Assembly (NCBI GenBank): GCA_030490835.1
Contig: CM059972.1
Coordinates: 5,858,264 to 5,922,263, forward strand
Direction of reading: 5' to 3'
DNA length: 64,000 bases
Source: Annona cherimola
Taxonomy: Eukaryota > Streptophyta > Magnoliopsida > Magnoliales > Annonaceae
Position 1 is the stretch's first letter, and the number at the start of each line of letters is the position of its first letter. The notes under the pieces are model-generated. The model had not been told where the DNA came from and made no database searches. It worked only from the letters and a program-made list of their open reading frames with translations. A program made the position numbers and the translations under genes. Positions 1-11,545 of this stretch are shown here, in pieces.

Positions 1-612
1 CAAATTAATGGGGATTAATCATTTTGCGTAAGCCATATTCAAGAGCACAGCACAGTTAGCGCATTGCCCTAGTCTCAGTGTCATGGTCCGAGATTTCAAT
101 CTCTGAGGGGGGTTATTTCAACTCCTATTTGCCAGGAATGGTGTCGCCTGCGTATTCATGTAAGTATGGGTATTATCTGTTGAACAAAAATTGAAAAAAT
201 TAGTTGGGATAATTGATTAAGGTGTAAAAAAGAGATCTTGTAAAGTACAATCAAAATTGCTTCGCATAAGCCTTATATAGAATAATCAATATCACCCCAA
301 TATCAGTTATTATTTTTTAATTATATTGTAAACTTTGCATTATAAGGAGGCAATGCTTCTACTATACTTACCCACACACTCAATATGATACTCCTATCCT
401 AGGTCCTTTTTCGAAAACGATCTCTCGTTGGAGACCACATCAGTGTAACATTCGTTTGGGCTGAAGGAGAAATCCACGCCCAACTCACGTAAAGGATAGT
501 ATAGGCCTGGTGGAAGGTGGCCGCAGAAGATTAGACTGGACCCTTATTTATATTTCGTGAAAATAGAAAATGGTCTTGTCAAGTGGGTTAATTATTTGGG
601 GTTGAAGGCAGT
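1..612. other. Unassigned AT-rich DNA
   Basis: I see no gene, RNA or repeat with clear boundaries in this stretch. The last nine bases (604-612, GAAGGCAGT) are the left flanking duplication of the next element. Confidence 0.5.
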
Positions 613-1493
613 GGCCAATGATCATATGCACTCGACTATACTTAGCTTCTGTGTACTTAAGAGCAAAAAACCTATTTTTATTTTTGAAATTTTTTATAAA
701 ATTTAAATCTAAGTGTATTTAATCTATAAGCTAATTTTTACATTTTTGAGACTTGTAGATAATTTTTTCAAAATTAGATGAAACGACTAAAATACAACCA
801 TTTTTAAAAAATAAAAAAAATCTACAAGTCTCCAAAATTTTCATACATATGTTAAATATACTTTTTATTAGTGTATTAGTGTATAGTTTATATTACATCT
901 TAATTCATATTATAATTTAGCAGTGAGATATCAACAGTAAAAATCACAAGCTCTCAAATACAATCAAGAGGAAAGCATAGCCTTCACAATTAAATAATGA
1001 GATATAATCCCTACAAGGTTACGAACCCAAAAACCACAACTAGGTTGACAAAGCTCCCAACTATTTATGCTAGTTGCAGATAGTTATATGTTAAATATAC
1101 TTATGACATGTTTGTTTAATACAAAACTTTTCAAATTAAGATTTTTCAATCTTTAACTTTTTACTTTCATAATTAACCTATTTTTTATCATTTTTTTACA
1201 TATCCATGTACAACTATTATATCTTTCAATTATTTCTACATAACTATCTATATAGCTAACTAATCTATTTTAATTTTATTCTATTTACTTCTCATAATTA
1301 CCTCTATTACATCACATCTTTTTCTTCTAATTGAAAATTTTGAACATAAAAATTTTTTATCTAAAAATTTTATTACTTTTCAAACACACTCTTAGATTAA
1401 CAGTTTTATTTTAAAAATTTTTAAAAATAAAAAATAAATTTTTTCACCAAGGTGTACCGAAGTGATGCACTCGAGTGCATACGATTCGAGGCC
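613..1493. mobile_element. MULE-like element with 9-bp duplication
   Basis: The element begins GGCCAATGATCATATGCACT, and its right end read on the other strand begins GGCCTCGAATCGTATGCACT, so the ends form imperfect inverted repeats. The flanks are GAAGGCAGT (604-612) and GAAGGTAGT (1494-1502), 8 of 9 identical, the duplication length made by Mutator-superfamily insertion. The interior holds a hairpin near 680-870 with the AAGTGTATTTAAT core shared by other foldback elements here, plus a nested Tourist-like copy. No coding capacity is visible. Confidence 0.65.
1106..1395 (+). repeat. Tourist-like MITE nested in MULE
   Basis: This matches the abundant family described at 19882-20172: a GTTTGTTT-type start, internal TTTTCACTCTTCATAACTAC-like and CATCACATC motifs, and a CAAACACACTC end. 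It lies inside the 613-1493 element, so it inserted after that element. Confidence 0.55.
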
Positions 1494-1502
1494 GAAGGTA
1501 GT

Positions 1503-2922
1503 CACATCTAATATTAATCAGATCAATCAGTGGTCCCCCTCATTTGCGAATTTTTGATTTATTGATTCTTCCATGGATGACACCTAGACTCTTAGAACAT
1601 TGACATGATGATAGAAGTATGACCCCCTCGACTGCCAACCTCCTGCGACATTAAAGCATGGTAATCCACTGTCCATGGCCATTGCTCAGGGGCGATGCTC
1701 AATTGCTCATGCACAACTAACTTATGGCCTTTGTGTTCATGATTCATCATTAATTGTTCGATGGTGACGTGCACCTTCTTCTGCTTGGCACCATGTGAGA
1801 AATTAAGCTGAAGGAATCTACTGAGGCATGTATATCCGCTATATTTGGTAAGCTTATAAAATTATAATTGCCACAACGGTTTTCGCGTCGTGGTAAACCT
1901 GCTGGCGGGAGTCAGGAAACTTCGTGAGCTCAAAACTCCTCCTTGGTGGGGATAATTTTCTGAGAGTCTTCCGAGCTGTGGGGGTTTTACTATTCTCCTA
2001 GAGAGGAATTTAAAAAATAAAAAAATAAAAATTCTACTATAGGGAGTGTGTAGGAGAAATTCTTTTCATGTTATAAGAGTTGCGAAAATACTTCATTATA
2101 ATATTAGTTGTCACGTTGTATAAATTTCAATAAAAATTATAATTACGACATCTATGATAAATGTTCACACGGTACGAAAATAAGTTTTTAATAATATTAA
2201 CTTTTATTATTATATGTATCACATTATATTATAATATTGCTAAAACTAAGTCACTATAAGTTATTTACGAAGGGCTTTAAGGATAATTTTTAAAAGTTAT
2301 TTTGAAAAGTTATAGTTTTTGATAAATGTTCCATTTCCTGGTTCACACAGATCAATTGACACAAAGATCAGAATGCTATACAACTAAGCTACACCCTTGA
2401 TAGCGCATTGTCAGCCTTCTTTTTTTATGGGTATTTATATAGATTATGACAACTCATATTACATTCACACATATTCATAATTCTTGCACAATGGAAGGAA
2501 ATTTTCAGCAACACTTTGTACATGGGAAAAACTATAAATATTTCCACCAAATGGAGGAAATAGAAAAACTCTCACACCACCTAAATGGAAGATGAAAAAG
2601 TCGAACTTATAACCAGCGAATAATGGGCCAATATGAGTTACTACCAAGGTCACCCCTAATGGCGAAAAGTTATGGTTTAAGCAACAAGTTTTCTTCTTAA
2701 ATTTTTTTTACAACATTCCTAATTGTATTATCATTACTACAATAGTTAAGTGTCACTAAAATTACATTGCAAAATGTTAATTTCCCTATTTACAAGAAGA
2801 TGGAACTCTCACTAAACTTTCATAAAAATATAATTAGGGGAGTTTTCTTGTTTAGTTGTCAAATAAACTCTTATGGCACAATTGTGGAATCAAACAACTT
2901 AGTTGCGGTCAAGATACATCTA
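1503..2922. other. Unassigned intergenic DNA
   Basis: No gene is supported. Short open frames near 1592-1774 and 2465-2653 have no recognisable domain or splice context. A tRNA-like half motif near 2330-2400 is discussed among the findings. Confidence 0.5.
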
Positions 2923-3197
2923 AGGGCACGTTTGGGAATTTAAAACTTGTGGACATTGTGGAATGGGGTGGGAGTAGAAAATGAAATATTTTGAAAATTG
3001 TGTGATTAACATGAAATGATATGATAAAGATGAAATAAATAGGTTTGTTGAACAGTAGTTGATAGGAAAAAATGATTCGAATATAAAGGTAAGAGTGAAA
3101 AATATAATGATTGGTAGATTAATGATGAGCTTTGGAATCTGCACTCCCATATATTTCTATCCCATGGTTCCAATGCATGTTACCAAACATGCCCTCA
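2923..3197 (-). repeat. Second MITE family (GGGCACGTTTGG ends)
   Basis: It starts GGGCACGTTTGGGA and ends with TACCAAACATGCCCTC, an inverted-repeat pair. The interior (GAAATATTTTGAAAATTGTG, then GGAATCTGCACTCCC) recurs in diverged form near 6440-6690, 28807-29050 and 36735-36905. It resembles a PIF/Harbinger-type MITE but differs from the commoner Tourist-like family. Confidence 0.55.
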
Positions 3198-3442
3198 ATT
3201 TCGAAAATGGATTGAGATATCGTGTACACTATCTCATGACAGCAGTGCATCGCCTCCATGCTTCCATAGTTTGCTACCTGCATCATTTTCAAAGCAAGAT
3301 GAAAAGCTTCTCTGCAGTCGCAGATGTAGGGTGGCTGCCAAAAGACAGTGTACATACCATCTTAATCCATATCTTGCAAACTAGATTGCTGAAATTTGAT
3401 GGTGGAGCTTGAATGGTGTACTTTGCATTTTACCAAATTGAG

Positions 3443-3695
3443 GGTGTGTTTGTTTCTCTAAAACTTTTCAATAATAATTTTTCACTCTCTATAATAACTT
3501 TATTTTTTAATTATTTTTCACATTATTTTATACAAATTATTCTACATCATTTCTATATACCTGTTCATATAATTAATCTACCTATTTTAACTGTATTTTC
3601 TTTATTCCTTAGTATTACCTTTATCGTATCATTTTCTTTTATTTTAAAAATTTTTTATTTGCAAGTTTTATCACTTCCAAAATATAACCTAAAAT
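3443..3695 (+). repeat. Tourist-like MITE
   Basis: It opens with GGGTGTGTTTGTTT and carries the shared interior (TTTTTAATTATTTTTCACAT, TATCGTATCATTTTCTTTTA). The end is worn (AAATATAACCTAAA). Confidence 0.6.
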
Positions 3696-4857
3696 AAAGC
3701 ATTTTTTTGTCTAAGTGAGTGCTAATGCTCTGATAAGAATTTCGAATCTTGAACATCTTATGCACACTTGCGAATAGTGGTGTTAGCCTAGTCATACATG
3801 TGTGATTTGAAAATTTCTTAATTTTTAAGATAGTTTTTTCAATTTCCAACACAACTTTGCCAATTTTCAATACAACTTTACTCATTCATAATACATGTCA
3901 TTATATTCTCATCTCAGATATAGATTCAGTATAAGAATTTTATATCATTTGGAACACCCCGTGAAGCACTTATAAGTTATGTGGTGTGACAAACAGGCGT
4001 TGGGGCTGCTACCAATTATTACATGCAATCAAGTTTTTTGTACCACGTATTTAGAATGTATGCTTTTCTAAAATGACTTTTTTGGTCTCTAAAACGAATC
4101 TTATGGCAATAGTGTCAATTTTAGGGAGAACCACAAGCATATAAGCATGATATAAGTATAGTAATATCATAGAACTATAGAACCCTGCAAATATCATAGA
4201 ACTATAGAACCCTGCAAATATGTGCCGTGGGTGTGAGGGCAAATCCATCGGGCATGAAAAGAAGAATACATCCGTGTTGTCTTCTTCCAATTATGATGGG
4301 AAAATCATGAAGGAGTGGGGACGGCCATGATTGCATTTTCAACCCGTCCCTTTCAGATGTTTATACTCTAAATTAATCTGTCTCGTGTGGTTTTTTCGTT
4401 TGCATTCATTGAGAATCAATTTTCATAGAACCATATACATCCTGCTGGACCCTAAGCTATTGTGCCCGCCCAGACAAACATTAATTAGATTAGATACTGT
4501 CCTCCTTTTGACATGCCAGTCCAATAATCAGGTGGTACAAAATACGATTATACTTGCAACATATTCTTTCGCTGAACTCTTTCTAATGTTTAGATGGTAC
4601 AAAATACGATTATAATCAGAACCGAACAAGTCAAATAGACTTTTATATTGAGAAAACAGAAAATACTAATAATTATGAAAAAATAGAATTGTTAAGGAAT
4701 GAGTAAAATATCTTCAATTTCAAGGAATGTATGCAAGGAGTCGCCAACACTTCTTCGCTACTCAAGCCCCGTAACCCAAGGCCCATACATGGTCCTCTTA
4801 GTCTGTCCAACAAAAAACGTACTTTTTCTTTTTAATATATATATAGACTATATAGAG
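3696..4857. other. Unassigned DNA with short tandem duplication
   Basis: No gene is recognised. A perfect tandem duplication of a 27-bp unit (ATATCATAGAACTATAGAAC...) occupies 4164-4217. A second short duplication, GGTACAAAATACGATTATA, occurs near 4533 and 4595. Confidence 0.6.
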
Positions 4858-5235
4858 AGAGAAATATTCATGTGCAATGCAACTGTACCGTAACAGCGAT
4901 GCAACTAGCAGTGCAATTGTGCCAAAATGAGTCTTACACGATCATAAAATTATAATCCACTCCACCCATTGTATTCAGAATCAAGTATTCTATTACCATA
5001 CCAATTGTCATCCCAATCGGATATGTGCATGGACCCCATATGAAAGTGGTAAAAATTCAACGATGTAAATAATAACTTTAAAGTAGATTTTTCAACATGT
5101 AAACGATTTGCTATAAAATTTATATATAGATAAATGACTGTATAAAGTTTTATTGCATTTTTGATATGTGTGGACCCTAATTTTGGGCAGATGTACCATT
5201 GTTCCAGTGTAGTTGCATTGCACCGAAACAACTCT
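4858..5235. repeat. TA-flanked hairpin repeat, copy 1
   Basis: It carries the family core TCCACTCCACCCATTGTATT, then CCATACCAATTGTCATCC and TAAATGACTGTATAAAGTTT, and is bordered by TATATA-rich sequence. The ends are complementary: ATGCAACTGTACCGTAACAG on the left and TTCCAGTGTAGTTGCATTGC on the right. Its class is not certain and no duplication is clear. Confidence 0.5.
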
Positions 5236-5269
5236 TTTATATATATATATATGTATATATATATATGTA

Positions 5270-5625
5270 TGGAATATATTCTGGTGCAGCATCGCTGAAA
5301 TGGGTCTCATATGATTATGAAATCATGATCTACTCCACCCATTGTATTTAGAATAATGTATTCTATTACCATATCAATTTTCATCCCAATCAAATATGTA
5401 TATGACCCCATCTGAAAATGGTATAAATCCAACGTAATAAAATAGTTTGATGTAAATAACAACTTTAAAGTATCTGATTTGGATGAAAATTGGTATGGTA
5501 ATAGAATACATTATTCTAAATACAATGGGTGGAGTAGATCATGATTTCATGATCATGTGGGGCCCACTTTTGGGCTACTGCACCGCTGTTCCGGTGCAGT
5601 AACGCTGCACCAGAACAGCTCTCTA
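5270..5625. repeat. TA-flanked hairpin repeat, copy 2
   Basis: This is a near-perfect palindrome. TGATCTACTCCACCCATTGT (about 5325) is answered by ACAATGGGTGGAGTAGATCA (about 5523). The outer arms contain GGTGCAGCATCGCTG and GTGCAGTAACGCTGCACC. The flanks are (TA)n-like with TATG steps, so the insertion may target TA-rich sites. Confidence 0.55.
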
Positions 5626-5645
5626 TATGTATATATATATATATG

Positions 5646-5965
5646 GATGGGTGATCATTTCAGGCCGGACGCACGGGCCTACTCCGTGCATCCGGCTTGA
5701 AAACCTATTTATTTTATTTTTTTTTGATTTTTTTTCATGGGTAAGTAAATCTAGGTGTATTAAATCTATAAAACAAGTTTTACCATTTTTGGATGTTTTT
5801 AAGTATTTTTTTTTTGATTTTTAAACACAGTAGCATTTTCGTAATTTTCTGAAATCTAGGTGTAATTTTTAATACACCTAGATTTACTTACCCATGAAAA
5901 AAAATAAAAAAAATAGGTTTTCAGGCCGGACGCACGGAGTGTCCGGCCTGAAATGATCAGGCCTC
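5646..5965. mobile_element. Foldback MITE, 9-bp duplication
   Basis: Left arm GATGGGTGATCATTTCAGGC pairs with right arm (other strand) GAGGCCTGATCATTTCAGGC, and both continue into CGGACGCACGG. The interior arms pair over TCTAGGTGTATTAAATCT. The flanks are ATATATATG on both sides (5637-5645 and 5966-5974), but that sequence is low complexity, so the duplication is weak evidence alone. The core matches the other 9-bp elements of this window. Confidence 0.6.
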
Positions 5966-5999
5966 ATATATATGTATATATATATGTATATATATATGG

Positions 6000-6345
6000 G
6001 AAATGATCCAGTGCATGCGACTGCATCGTGCAGTCCATGCACTGTGGACCCCACCTGATCATTTCCCATAAATTCACCCCACCCATTGTATTTAGAATTG
6101 TTTACTTTATTACCATACCAATTTTCATCCAAATCCAACATGTGTGTAGTCTCCATCTTAAAATGGTGCAAAATCAACGTAATAAAATAGTTTAATGTAA
6201 ATATCAAGTTTAAAGTGGTTTTTTCAACATCTAAACCGTCTAAAGTATGATTTATATATGGATAAATGAGTGTATCAAGTTTCATTACAATCTAATATGT
6301 GTGGGGTCCATTTTACAGCGGACTGCACAAGATCGGTTCCCTATA
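6000..6345. repeat. TA-flanked hairpin repeat, copy 3
   Basis: It contains ACCCCACCCATTGTATTTAG, TACCAATTTTCATCCAAATC and CAACATCTAAACCGTCTAAA, the same core as copies 1 and 2. It is bordered by TATATATG-type repeats. Confidence 0.5.
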
Positions 6346-6417
6346 TATATAGTATTTTCTCTTCCAGACCACCATAATATAGTTAGCAACATCAAGGCTT
6401 TATTGCACCCATAAGGA

Positions 6418-6690
6418 GTTGTTATCTTAAACATAGGTACGACTTGAGAAAGTAGACTTTGGTAAGATTTTGAGATGAGGTGTGGAGTAAGAAAAGAAAT
6501 ATTTTAAAATTTATATTAATAATATAAAATGAGAGAGATAAATTTAAAATAAATAGTGGTTTCAAAGAAAAATAATTACAATATAGGGATAAAGTTGAAA
6601 AAGTAGAGTTATTAAATTAGTTAAATTATTTATATAATAGTATATGAAAGGGAGGAAAATTATGGTCTAGAAAACACCCCCAATAGATTA
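6418..6690 (-). repeat. Diverged MITE of the second family
   Basis: The interior GAAATATTTTAAAATTTATA and the end AAAACACCCCC align with the family typified at 2923-3197. The boundaries are approximate. Confidence 0.4.
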
Positions 6691-6699
6691 CCAGGCGTG

Positions 6700-7130
6700 C
6701 CCTTAATAGCCTCTAATGATATTATTCTATGCATTAAATACACCATTAGTTATAATGCATTTTGCTCAAAATGGACCTTACACATGGTGTAATTTATGGT
6801 GCATATTGGATCATATCACGTTGAAATTTGCACAAAATAAACTCTACATATAGTTAAATATATTGATACTTTACATAATCATTTATTCATATATAAATTA
6901 TATCTTAAATAATTTACATGCTGAAAAACTCTAAAATTATTATTTACATCAAATTATTTTATTACATTGAATTTGTATAATTTTCAAATGAGATCCATAC
7001 ACATATCTACTTTAGATGAAAATTGATATACTAATAAAATAAATAATTTTAAATACAGCCAGTATAATAAATTATAATTTTATAATCATGTTGGCGTATT
7101 TGGATGATCGCTTCCCTAGATAATTTCTCT
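6700..7130. repeat. TA-flanked hairpin repeat, copy 4 (diverged)
   Basis: It shares CATTTATTCATATATAAATT, TTAAATAATTTACATGCTGA and the AATGAGATCCATACACATAT block with the family at 4858-6345. The boundaries are approximate. Confidence 0.4.
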
Positions 7131-7741
7131 ATATATTTTTTGCTTGGAGATCTGAATGCTTAATATTTAATTCAAATTTTTTTTTTCATTGACAGTGCTT
7201 ACTTTATGCTTGCTTGCTTGCGTGCATGCATGCATGCATCATGGCATATGCGCACTTGCGGCATAGACGTGTCCGATCTCCTACAGGGTACACTTCGGCG
7301 TAAAGTCGACAAGGGAAACAGCACAAAACGGTGGTCGTACGCGGGCAGATTGGCCCACAGAAACGGGACGTCGCCTTTGCGACTCATGAAGAACTAATCC
7401 CGACCGTGTGTTTTTATATTTCTTTATAAAAAAAAATCGGCACTATATTATATTTTAAATATTTATATAATTTGAATTATTATAAACTTGTTTGTTTACA
7501 GGAAAATAGAAAATAAAGATGAGAATGAAGTGAATATAATTGAGACATGAGAAAAAATTGTTGAAAAAACATTAGAGCATGATGAAAATATATATGGGTA
7601 AAAATTGAAAAACATAAGATACGTGGATATTGACTTTTGTATTTTTGTCCTTCATTTTTCATTATCCTCTAAACAAACATACTTTATATATATATGGACT
7701 AAATGAGTTTAAAAAAAAAAATTATGCTGAGAAAATCATTA
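7131..7741. other. Unassigned DNA and worn MITE
   Basis: A short GCTTGCTTGCGTGCATGCATGC-type microsatellite lies at about 7208-7240. The piece 7485-7680 begins GTTTGTTTACAGG and ends CTAAACAAACAT, and looks like a worn MITE. No gene is supported. Confidence 0.4.
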
Positions 7742-7990
7742 AGGGTGTTTTTAGTATTTTAACTTTTGAAATAAATTTTTTTGTAGAAAAGCTTTTGAAA
7801 TAGTGAAAATGATGTGATATGATGTATTAATAATGAGGAGTAAAAAAATAAAGTAAAAAATAGAATTATTATATACAAATTGTTAAGAAATATTAAAAAG
7901 GAAATTAATTATATGAAAAATAGAGTAATAATATAAGAGAAAAGTTTTAAATGAAAATTTTTAAATTTTGGTTAGTACCACATACACCCT
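7742..7990 (-). repeat. Tourist-like MITE
   Basis: The ends are GGGTGTTTTTAG and CACATACACCC, with TAA on both sides, as expected for PIF/Harbinger insertion. The interior AATGATGTGATATGATG is the family signature in reverse orientation. Confidence 0.6.
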
Positions 7991-8264
7991 AAGTATCAAT
8001 TTTTTAATCGTATATTTACATCCACCTTAAATATCTATTATAGTATTTAAGTGAAGTTCATGAAACATTCTTACAAATTAAATGAGATATTCTACTCTCA
8101 TATTAGAAATTTAGAGACAACTTTATTAAAGAACAAGAGACACAACTTTCAAATAAAATTAGATGACAAAATGCCCCAAGCACCATTTGAACCCTTATCT
8201 TCTAATTTGGGATGATTGGTATATGGTAAAATTTATAATTTTTGTAAGTCTACTTATTGAGGAT

Positions 8265-8565
8265 ATTACACGTTTGTTTTTAACAAAAAAAATTAAAATT
8301 AAAATTTTTTAATCTAAAACTTTTCACTCTCCATAACTAACCTATTTTAAAATTATTTGTTCACATTTTTATATATAATTATTATATTTTTTAATCATTC
8401 TTATATAATACCTATGCAATTAATCTATTTATTTTAATTTTATTTTCCTTACACAATATCATTACCCTATCATGTCGCATCATTTTCTATCAATTTAATA
8501 GCTTTTACACCAAAAAATTTTCATCTAAAAATTTTATCACTTCTCAAACATACCATAATTTATAT
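8265..8565 (+). repeat. Tourist-like MITE
   Basis: The interior motifs TTTTCACTCTCCATAACTAA, CATGTCGCATCATTTTCTAT and the end TTATCACTTCTCAAACATAC match the family consensus. The left end is worn. Confidence 0.55.
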
Positions 8566-8694
8566 GATTTCTGATATTTCAAAGTATAATATATTATTGA
8601 ATTTTTGAGAATCAACTAAAAAAACTAAGAGCATGTTTGGTAATGTCTTTTCATGGTTTTATTTCCTACACATTATCCGGAAGTAATTTAAGTA

Positions 8695-8880
8695 TGGGCA
8701 TGTTTATTTTTAGCAAAAACTTTTTAAACTAAAATTTTTCAATTAAAATCTTTCACTTTGGTAACTATCATATTTTAAAATTATTTCTTTACATCTTTTT
8801 ATTTAATTATCTATTTTTTAATTATTTCTACACAACTGCTCATATAAGTTTTATCACTTTCCAAGTACGTTTTATATAAC
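8695..8880 (+). repeat. Internally deleted Tourist-like MITE
   Basis: It starts TATGGGCATGTTTATTTTTA and jumps from ACACAACTGCTCATATAA straight to TTTTATCACTTTCC. Roughly 100 bp of the family interior is therefore missing. Confidence 0.5.
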
Positions 8881-9594
8881 AATTTTTTTCAAACTTTGTC
8901 TCTATACTCTAATTATTTTTTCCTACAACTAGTTAAACTTTACACTTATCATTTAATATCAATCAAATACTTTCAAAAATCAATTATATAATTTTCAAAA
9001 TATTCTCCCTCCATACTGTCACGCCATCGCAGACTCGCAGTAATCCACCAAAATTTACATCCTCAGGCGTCGTCCGTTCCACGGAGGTGGGATATATGAA
9101 AACGCTACTTAAACCGTACACTGAAAAAGCATGATCGCCAGCTAAATCTCTGACGTCCACGTGGCTCCGTCACCGACATACGGCCGTAGATTTCTCGCTG
9201 AGAGAGCAGGGGTTCCGTGGGACTGAAAATGTCATAAAAATCATGTGATGCCTCCAACCGATATGACGCATTACTTGTTGCTCTTTTATTTTGATTGGAT
9301 TCCTCATGGAAGTCTCACTTGTCAGGAAAATGTGGCCCGTGCTGCTTTTTATTTCTTTTCTAGAGTTTTTTTTTCTCTCTCTTCCATTTTCTGATTTTTA
9401 CGGTTCTCACTGGTTTTTTTTATTTTATTTTATATCCTCCCATATTTTTGCTATATTCGCTTACATAAAATTTTAAATGGAGAAATAATTTTAAATATTC
9501 AAAAGAAACGTGCAAAAGATATTTGTCTTGGAGTCAAAGCACTTCACTATTAGCGATTAATTAAGGCATGCTTGATCTTAATATTGGAGAACAA
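8881..9594. other. Unassigned DNA left of the large MULE
   Basis: No gene is recognised. The final nine bases (9586-9594, GGAGAACAA) form the left flanking duplication of the large element. Confidence 0.5.
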
Positions 9595-10245
9595 GAGATG
9601 TGATCATTTACGACCGGTCGGTCGGTCACGCCCACAACGACCATCGCTGCTTACCGTTGGATCTTGCAGGTTTAACGGAGACCGTCAGATGAGCTTCGAA
9701 ATGTGCTGCGCGCCTGTCAGTGCATTAATGACAGGGAAAATACGCTTCAGCCCCCTGTCAGTGGGCGCAAATGTGCGCAGGCCCCTCCCCTCCCCGCAAC
9801 TTCCCTCTCCCGCACCTCTCTCTCTCTCTCTCTCTGCACCCTGTCCAGATCCCGTGCACCCTTCCTCTCCCGCACCTCTCTCTCTCTCGGTCCGACAGCT
9901 ACCCTCTCTCGCACCCTCCCATCTCTCCAGATCCCACACCCTCCCTCTCCCTCACACACACTCTCTCTCTCTCTCTCTCTCGATCTCCTATCTTCTGTAC
10001 CCTGTCGAGAACCCGCACCCTCCCATCTCTCCAGATCCCGCACCCTCCCTCTCCCTCACACACTCTCTCTCGATCTCCTCTCCCTTACCCGTCCGCCGAT
10101 CCCTCACTCGATCTCTCTTCCCAGTTCTGTCTCCCGCTCGATCCCGCACGCCATCGCCGCTCAAGCTGCAGTCCAGTGGAGCCATCCCTCGCGCACCGAC
10201 CATCGTCTCCTCCAGCAGCAGGTAAATGCTCCTCCCGCCCGGCCA
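9595..10245 (+). repeat. Left terminal inverted repeat of large MULE
   Basis: It matches 18665-19547 in inverted orientation: the GATCATTTACGACCGGTCGG start, the CTTACCGTTGGATCTTGCAG block, a long CT-rich tract, and the inner edge CAGCAGGTAAATGCTCCTCC. The last block is a good splice-donor context (CAG|GTAAATG) at about 10222, suggesting an arm-encoded first exon reading inwards. Several long overlapping open frames here are Ser/Leu/Pro-rich products of CT repeats and are not taken as genes. Confidence 0.85.
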
Positions 10246-10383
10246 TCTCGTCCCCTCTCCCTCTGGTTCGCCTCTAACTCTGTTGAGAAATTTGAAATCT
10301 CACTCTCCCTCGGCCTTTCTCTCTTTTTCTCCGTCTCGTTCTTTCTCTCTCTCACTCGCTTGGCTTTTGCACGCTGGGTTTTC

Positions 10384-10466
10384 CTTCCAAGCTCCACAGC
10401 GACAAGGGGCAGCGGGAGTTCTTGGAGGAGATTTCTAGGGTTAAGGACTTCCTGAAAGATCCCTAG
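10384..10466 (+). pseudogene. Captured exon-like fragment, unidentified
   Basis: The frame from 10384 reads PSKLHSDKGQREFLEE, then ISRVKDFLKDP, and ends in TAG at about 10464. The composition (charged, amphipathic, no CT-repeat bias) is unlike the arm around it and looks like real protein. I do not recognise the parent gene. It lies between the arm and the DEP-gene fragment, so it is probably another piece of captured host sequence. Confidence 0.4.
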
Positions 10467-10539
10467 ACAGTTAGGGCTAGCGGACGGGCGACGGTGCAGG
10501 TACCCGTTCCGAAGATAGTGGTGTGCGCTGCAGCGACTA

Positions 10540-10845
10540 ATGGATTCGGACTCGGAGGTGAGCTACGCTTTTGTCGTTGCGTTTGCAGTTTTTTATTTTA
10601 ACCTTTTTTATTTGCGTTTGGATTGGACTGAACCATCACCTGGAGCACCTCTACCCCCATTATCTGATGAGGATGATGAGTCTGGCACTGGGACTGTTGA
10701 TGAGTTGGCAATCACTATGAGTAAAATGAGAGAATCAGTCACGGTTAAGGACCGATTCTATAAAATGCGTAGGTTCACCAACTATTTTCTAGGTTCTGAA
10801 GCAGTGGATTTCTTCTCAGAGGATCAATACTTGGAAAGAGATGAG
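10540..10845 (+). pseudogene. Captured 5' fragment of DEP/glutaredoxin/DUF547-type gene
   Basis: Translation from the ATG at 10540 runs into an acidic stretch (PPLSDEDDESGTG) and then the start of a DEP-like domain (KMRESVTVKDRFYKMRRFTN, FLGSEAVDFFSEDQYLERDE). I recognise this as the beginning of the plant family with DEP, glutaredoxin and DUF547 domains; those proteins are several hundred residues longer. The fragment stops at a good donor (GATGAG|GTTAGT, 10845/10846) and the next coding exon is absent. A GAG|GTGAGC donor lies just after the first six codons, but I found no in-phase acceptor before the DEP part, so the region between may be read through. It is a captured fragment, not a working enzyme. 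Confidence 0.7.
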
Positions 10846-11545
10846 GTTAGTAGTTCATGCCTCATGTCATTTTTTAAATAAATTATTTCGTTTTTCTGTT
10901 GTCCTGAATGTGTGGTTGCTCCATTTTATGTGTCAGTAAGGTTTCCTGCATTGTGAAATTAAGATCCTTTGCGCTTATATAGCTGATAGCCATTGGTACT
11001 TAATCGTACCAATGTTTTTCATTTTGCCTATGATTGTAAATATTTGTTAAAATTTGGTGCATTGGGTGTCATTGCAAAGAAATTTTACTTAGAACACTCC
11101 AATTAGAAGCTTACCTTTAAAATTTCCATGGAATAGTTGTCTTGCTTCCAGGTCCATCTTTTATGCCATTATGGAATGCAATATCAAAGTTGTGTATATT
11201 TCAGTAATTGAAAGCTAAGGGGCTTTTTATCATTTTAATTTTAAGGAGATAATCATTTACTAAAAATTGATGTAGAGAATTATTTTGTTCAGTGTTAAAA
11301 GATATGGGTTTTCTATGCATAAGTTAGAAGTGCTTCTGAGTTTTTGAGTCCTAAAATTGTTTGGCAAGGAATCACCACATTTTTTAATGTTTTGTTGCCG
11401 AGTAAATTTGAATTGAAATGGATTAGAAAACATACGATCTTGTGTCTTCCCATTTTTGTTTGTTTTATTCACCCCAACTATGGGAAGATGGTTTGTTTCT
11501 TATTATTTCAAACTGCTATCATGTATTGAATGGCAATCTTATCAG

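Noticed and set aside
9572..10455. Several long overlapping open frames of 70-250 residues, Ser/Leu/Pro/Arg-rich
   Set aside because: They come from (CT)n/(GA)n-rich terminal repeat sequence open in several frames on both strands; no domain is visible, and the matching frames on the other arm are equally low-complexity.
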